Part shown: positions 61,101 through 64,000 of the stretch, piece by piece
How positions within the stretch are numbered: the first letter of the stretch is position 1
Layout: the number at the start of each line of letters is the position of its first letter
NCBI RefSeq assembly: GCF_030817175.1
Contig: NZ_JAUSYY010000001.1
Span: forward strand, 1,984,001 to 2,048,000
Length of the DNA stretch: 64,000 nucleotides
Origin: Agromyces ramosus
GTDB taxonomy: Bacteria; Actinomycetota; Actinomycetes; Actinomycetales; Microbacteriaceae
Direction of reading: 5' to 3'
Program-made: the position numbers and the translations under genes
The notes under the pieces: generated by a model
The model's input: the letters and a program-made list of their open reading frames with translations, nothing else
What the model was told of the DNA's origin: nothing
Database searches by the model: none

Positions 61101-61738
61101 GGATGCCGCAGCACGGCGCCTCGTCGAGCACGCTGCACCTGCGCGGACTCGAGAAGCGCGTGACCGAGCTCATCGAGGCGTCGCAGTCGGCACTCGACTA
61201 CGAGTCGTTCGACCTGCTGCGCCGTTCGGCGCTCTCCGACGAGCTCGTCTGGGCCGAGGAGTACGGCGTCGTGAAGGACGTCTCCGGCGTCGGCGTCGAG
61301 CGCAACCTCTTCCGCTACCGCCCGCTGCCCGTGACCATCCGCATCGGCGAGCAGGCGACCCTCGCCGAGGGCCTCCGCGTCATCGCCGCGGGCGTCCTCG
61401 CCAAGTCGCGGTTCGCCGTGTCCACCGCCATCGAGCTGCCGAAGGGCGTGCGCAGCGTGCTCGCCGCACGCGACGTGCGCGTGGTGCATGAGGGCGACGC
61501 CGCATGGATCGGCCGGGCCGCGAAGGGCGGCATCACGACGCCGCGTGTGCGACTCGTCGGCGGCGGGGCATCCGCGCTCGCCGAAGCCCTCGACGGAACG
61601 CCCGATGTCGCGGTGTGGTCGCACCCCGTGACGCCCTCTGGCCGCGTCGAGCTGCTGCCGTTCCTGCACGAGCAGGCGATCTCGATCACGAACCACCGCT
61701 TCGGCAACCCGACGACGATCTCCGACGGCGTCATCTGA
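58103..61738 (+). CDS. putA: Bifunctional proline dehydrogenase / pyrroline-5-carboxylate dehydrogenase
   Basis: The 1211-residue enzyme begins with the proline dehydrogenase barrel (about 1-460): RLNLNLLGEAVLGEDEAHRR near 140, KVRVVKGANLAMEH near 280 and YLIRRLEENASDDNFMS near 405. After a variable linker (about 460-560) comes the aldehyde dehydrogenase part (about 580-1010): TPPWNFPVAIPAGG near 673, general base E775 in LLAETSGKNA, catalytic C809 in HAGQKCSAAS. A C-terminal extension of about 200 residues follows, common in actinobacterial proteins. It oxidises proline to glutamate and channels the intermediate. No N-terminal DNA-binding domain is present, so control falls to the divergent LysR protein. 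Confidence 0.96.
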   Translation: MSNAATDARPNTDHVIALVRRWLAESADHPVDPAAERLAGVLKDPNGLAFTVGFVDGVMRPEDLGVAGRNLEQVAKLTPKFLPWYLRAAIRVGGVVAPVLPWVVIPIARRVLRSMVGHLVLDATPAKLGPAIATLRESGNRLNLNLLGEAVLGEDEAHRRLRGTYEFLARDDVDYVSIKVSSVVSQLSMWSFDEAVAKVVAKLTPLYELAAKSPTPKFINLDMEEYRDLDLTIAVFTTLLDQPQLRGLEAGIVLQTYLPDALGAMQELTAWATARRAAGGAPIKVRVVKGANLAMEHVDAAIHGWPVATYSTKQDSDTNYKRVLRWSMTPEHTHAVKLGVAGHNLFDVADAWLTAKQRGVDDRVDFEMLLGMATGQAEAVRGDVGNLLLYTPVVNPSEFDVAIAYLIRRLEENASDDNFMSAVFELAGNERLFEREQTRYLRSIAALEAGSGAVPTPNRTQNRRTEWDDESLAAAMAVPDAPAPGTEHEDESLTSVVLGITRGADGEAIGVFDATDAAASAARTAVAPAGPGATPGFSNEPDTDPALAANREWGRRVLARVPGSRLGADTIAAARVDDAATLETIVQTVAARGRAWGELPGAERAAVLHRAGIALAANRDRLIEVMAAETGKTIAEADPEISEAIDFAHYYAERARELDHVQGAVFVPPKLTVVTPPWNFPVAIPAGGVLAALAAGSGVIIKPAKLAQRSGAVMVEALWEAGIPRELLALVDIGERELGKELISHPAVDRVILTGAYETAQLFRSFRKDLPLLAETSGKNAIIVTPSADLDLAASDVVKSAFGHAGQKCSAASLVILVGSVAKSERFRRQLVDAATSLHVGWPEQATSQMGPIIEPANGKLLHALTQLGIGEEWLVEPKQLDATGRLWSPGIRDGVAAGSYFHLTEFFGPVLGVMHAKDLDEAIRMQNAVDYGLTAGLHSLDPDEVATWLDHVEAGNLYVNRGITGAIVQRQPFGGWKRSAVGAGAKAGGPNYLFGLGEWMPQHGASSSTLHLRGLEKRVTELIEASQSALDYESFDLLRRSALSDELVWAEEYGVVKDVSGVGVERNLFRYRPLPVTIRIGEQATLAEGLRVIAAGVLAKSRFAVSTAIELPKGVRSVLAARDVRVVHEGDAAWIGRAAKGGITTPRVRLVGGGASALAEALDGTPDVAVWSHPVTPSGRVELLPFLHEQAISITNHRFGNPTTISDGVI

Positions 61739-61760
61739 ACCTGGTCCGGCGCGGTGCGGA

Positions 61761-62261
61761 TCAGCCGCGCGAGGCCTCGACTCCGTCGCGGCCGCGGTTG
61801 CGGCGACGGATGTCGCGCGGCGCGCGTCCTCCCGCGAAGGAGCGCGCCGAGTCGACGAGAAAGCCCTGGCGCAGGGCCTCGCGGCCGATGAGCATGCGGA
61901 AGCCCATCTCGTCGCGGTTCGTGAGCGTCACCTCGGCGGTGACGGCGTGCCCGAGCAGCACGACATCCATGAGCACGACGATGCGTTCCTCGGTATGCCC
62001 CGAGGAGCTCCGCACGGAGCGGCGATCGTGCACGGGGCATTCGACGACGACCGCGTCGTGATCCGAGCCCTGCCACGGATGCACGGTGAACCGCACGGTC
62101 GGCACGTCGCCGCGGCGGTGCTCCTCGAGGTCGAAAGCGTGCAGCGAAGACGTGCGCGCACCCGTGTCGAGCTTCGCCTTGATCCACGGAACGCCGGCCC
62201 CCGGCAGGCTGACCCACTCGCGCCACCCGGCGATGGTGTTTGAATGAGGGGGCTCTTTCAC
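61761..62261 (-). CDS. Retropepsin-like protease of the RimB / ATP-dependent zinc protease family
   Basis: The 166-residue protein matches PF05618. REWVSLPGAGVPWIKAKLDTGARTSSLHA contains DTGA, the aspartic-protease motif from which the family's true retropepsin-like nature was inferred; TNRDEMGFRMLIGREALRQGFLVD closes the fold. Relatives trim glutamate tails added by RimK-type ligases. The gene is divergent from the rimK-like gene, 26 bp away. GTG 62261 follows GAAGAT by 6 nt, a weak leaderless-type signal. The C-terminus is Arg-rich. Confidence 0.87.
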   Translation of the reverse strand: MKEPPHSNTIAGWREWVSLPGAGVPWIKAKLDTGARTSSLHAFDLEEHRRGDVPTVRFTVHPWQGSDHDAVVVECPVHDRRSVRSSSGHTEERIVVLMDVVLLGHAVTAEVTLTNRDEMGFRMLIGREALRQGFLVDSARSFAGGRAPRDIRRRNRGRDGVEASRG

Positions 62262-62287
62262 CCGACCATCTTCGCAGGGGTACCACG

Positions 62288-63478
62288 ATGAAACTGGCGA
62301 TTCTCTCGCGCGCGCCTCAGGCGTACTCCACGCAGCGACTGCGCACGGCCGCCGAGCAGCGCGGCCACGAGGTGAAGGTGCTCGACACCCTGCGGTTCGC
62401 GATCGACCTGTCGGGCACCGAACCCGACCTGCAGTACCGCGGGCGGCGGCTCTCCGACTACGACGCGATCCTGCCCCGCATCGGCAACTCGGTCACGTAC
62501 TTCGGCACCGCCGTGGTGCGCCAGTTCGAGCAGATGGACGTCTACACGCCGAACACCGCGAACGGCATCACGAACTCTCGCGACAAGCTGCGCGCGAACC
62601 AGATCCTCTCGCGGCACAACATCGGCATGCCCGCCACCGCGTTCGTGCGAAATCGCGCCGACGTGCGACCCGCGATCGAGCGCGTCGGCGGCGCCCCCGT
62701 CGTGATCAAGCTGCTCGAGGGCACCCAGGGCATCGGCGTCATCCTCGCGCCAGAGGTGAAGGTCGCCGAGGCGATCATCGAGACCCTCCACTCCACGAAG
62801 CAGAACGTGCTGATCCAGCGCTTCATCAAGGAGAGCCGCGGCCGCGACATCCGGGCTCTCGTGGTCGGCGACCGCGTGGTGGCGGCCATGCGGCGCAGCG
62901 CGAGCGGCGACGAGTTCCGCTCGAACGTGCACCGCGGCGGCACCGTCGAGGCGGTCGAGCTCTCGCCGGAGTACGAGCAGGCGGCCGTGCGATCGGCACA
63001 GATCATGGGCCTGCGCGTGGCGGGCGTCGACATGCTCGAGGGCGACGAGGGTCCCCTCGTCATGGAGGTCAACTCCTCGCCGGGGCTCGAAGGCATCGAG
63101 TCCGCGACGAAACTCGACGTCGCGGGCGCGATCATCGACCACATCGCCAACCAGGTCGCCTTTCCCGAGATCGACGTGCGGCAGCGCCTCACGGTGTCGA
63201 CCGGGTACGGCGTCGCCGAGCTCCTCGTGCACGGCAGCGCCGACCTCGTCGGCAAGACGCTCGGCGATTCCGGGCTCTGGGAGCGGGATATCACGGTGCT
63301 CACGCTGCACCGCGGCACGAGCGTCATCCCGAATCCGCGCAAGGGCGTGGAGCTCGAGGCCGAAGACCGGCTCCTCTGCTTCGGCAGGCTCGAGGAGATG
63401 CGCTCGATGATCCCCGAACGGCGCCGTCGGCGCGCGAAGGTGCGCAAGCTCCCGAAGCAGCCCATCCCCGAGGCCTGA
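62288..63478 (+). CDS. RimK-family ATP-grasp ligase with TrkA-C-like domain
   Basis: The product has 396 residues. Residues about 1-90 are the pre-ATP-grasp domain; 95-290 form the ATP-grasp core (VVIKLLEGTQGIGVIL, VLIQRFIKESRGRDIRALVVGDRVVAAM, GPLVMEVNSSPGLEGIE). About 315-385 is a TrkA-C/RCK-C-like domain (VAELLVHGSADLVGKTLGDSGLWERDITVLTLHRG, EDRLLCFG), which E. coli RimK lacks. RimK adds glutamate to ribosomal protein S6 or makes poly-glutamate. The retropepsin-like gene next door fits the known RimK/RimB partnership. Confidence 0.9.
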   Translation: MKLAILSRAPQAYSTQRLRTAAEQRGHEVKVLDTLRFAIDLSGTEPDLQYRGRRLSDYDAILPRIGNSVTYFGTAVVRQFEQMDVYTPNTANGITNSRDKLRANQILSRHNIGMPATAFVRNRADVRPAIERVGGAPVVIKLLEGTQGIGVILAPEVKVAEAIIETLHSTKQNVLIQRFIKESRGRDIRALVVGDRVVAAMRRSASGDEFRSNVHRGGTVEAVELSPEYEQAAVRSAQIMGLRVAGVDMLEGDEGPLVMEVNSSPGLEGIESATKLDVAGAIIDHIANQVAFPEIDVRQRLTVSTGYGVAELLVHGSADLVGKTLGDSGLWERDITVLTLHRGTSVIPNPRKGVELEAEDRLLCFGRLEEMRSMIPERRRRRAKVRKLPKQPIPEA

Positions 63479-63499
63479 GGCGACCGAGCGCCCGGTCGA

Positions 63500-63892
63500 T
63501 CAGCCCCGTGGCCGGAGGGCGGCCTGCACGATCTCGAGCGCTCGCGCGGCGTCGAGCCCGAGCTGGGCGATGCGGTCGGCGTAGGCGGATGCCGCGAGCT
63601 GCGCCTGCTGCTCGGTGGGGTCGCCCGTCGCCGAGACGAACGAGCCGTTGCGGCCGCGCGTCTCGATGACCCCGTCGCGCTCGAGCTCGCGGTAGGCGCG
63701 GGCCACCGTGTTCGCGGCGAGCCCGAGCTCGGTCGCGAGGGTGCGCACGGGCGGGAGCCGCACACCGGCCACGAGTGCTCCGGCTCGCACGGCATCGATC
63801 ACCTGTACGCGGATCTGCTCGTACGGCGCAGGCGTCGTGCCGCCGTGTGCGTCGACGCGGATGAGGGCGCTCACCGGGACCTGAGGTTCCAC
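63500..63892 (-). CDS. GntR-family regulator, YtrA type
   Basis: The 130-residue product has YEQIRVQVIDAVRAGALVAGVRLPPVRTLATELGLAANTVARAYRELERDGVIETRGRNGSFV, a full GntR helix-turn-helix. It has only a short C-terminal helix pair, as in the YtrA subfamily that controls ABC exporters. GTG 63892 lies six bases after the stop of the MORN-like gene, so the two form an operon. Confidence 0.88.
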   Translation of the reverse strand: MEPQVPVSALIRVDAHGGTTPAPYEQIRVQVIDAVRAGALVAGVRLPPVRTLATELGLAANTVARAYRELERDGVIETRGRNGSFVSATGDPTEQQAQLAASAYADRIAQLGLDAARALEIVQAALRPRG

Positions 63893-63898
63893 CGCTGA

Positions 63899-64000
63899 TC
63901 AGTCCTGCTGGGCACGCGGCCCATGCGTCTTCTCGTCGCGGACGGAGCCGTCGGGGTGGTATCGCCGCCACAGGCCGACCTTCGCGCCATGGTCGTACTC
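63899..64000 (-). CDS. MORN-like (YwqK-type) protein, C-terminal 33 codons only
   Basis: The gene enters from beyond the right edge and ends with TGA at 63901-63899. The visible end contains YDHGAKVGLWRRYHPDGSVRDEK, the repeat of YwqK-type or MORN-like proteins. Some relatives are antitoxins of a YwqJ-like pair, but this cannot be judged from the fragment. Confidence 0.6.
   Translation of the reverse strand, partial: EYDHGAKVGLWRRYHPDGSVRDEKTHGPRAQQD

Overview
The window is GC-rich actinobacterial DNA, by eye about 70% GC. The words GGATGCC/GGCATCC recur throughout, start codons are often GTG, and gene content and neighbour order fit Microbacteriaceae, Agromyces or a close relative; this is inference, since no rRNA is present. 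I saw no tRNA, rRNA, CRISPR array, insertion sequence or phage gene.

Bases 1-23400 are an exopolysaccharide or cell-wall polysaccharide locus built as two converging arms that meet at 14256/14288. The plus arm (239-14256) holds a very large secreted DUF4082 protein, a Gfo/Idh/MocA dehydrogenase, a sugar-nucleotide epimerase, two DegT aminotransferases, three glycosyltransferase-like proteins, a 29-codon ORF and a Wzx flippase broken by a frameshift near 9996. The minus arm, read from 23394 down to 14288, holds a WbaP/CpsE-type initiating sugar transferase, a WecG/TagA/CpsF transferase, one polypeptide carrying three glycosyltransferase domains, a secreted hydrolase-like protein, a Wzy-type polymerase and a Wzz-type chain-length protein. 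Nearly all joints in both arms are ATGA or GTGA overlaps. The set fits Wzx/Wzy-dependent assembly of a polymer containing amino sugars.

Bases 23400-38300 are mixed: small membrane proteins, an ABC exporter, a PEP-mutase-like enzyme, a cysteine-desulfurase-like enzyme, an isolated secreted PL11 rhamnogalacturonan lyase preceded by LacI-type operators, trhO, a PEBP protein, ArsR, LysE and VOC genes. A DUF2306-like gene is cut at a palindrome that also supplies the trhO stop codon. Bases 38338-43204 encode propionate (methylcitrate) catabolism: prpD, prpB and prpC headed by a 3-hydroxyisobutyryl-CoA hydrolase. Bases 43208-49846 hold a DHFR-like protein, three successive anchored DUF4352-like proteins, a multipass membrane protein whose gene overlaps the third of these tail to tail, a thioesterase, an AI-2E-type permease and an SRPBCC protein.

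Bases 49977-64000 carry a DUF222 protein without its HNH domain, a DoxX/TetR pair sharing an 18-bp operator, a carotenoid-dehydrogenase-like FAD enzyme, a DrrAB-type ABC exporter divergent from a WYL regulator, a LysR regulator divergent from bifunctional putA, a RimK/RimB-type pair, a GntR regulator and the end of a MORN-like gene. Across the window at least 13 genes have TAnnnT ending exactly 6 nt before the start codon, and two more at 7 nt, which predicts leaderless transcripts.
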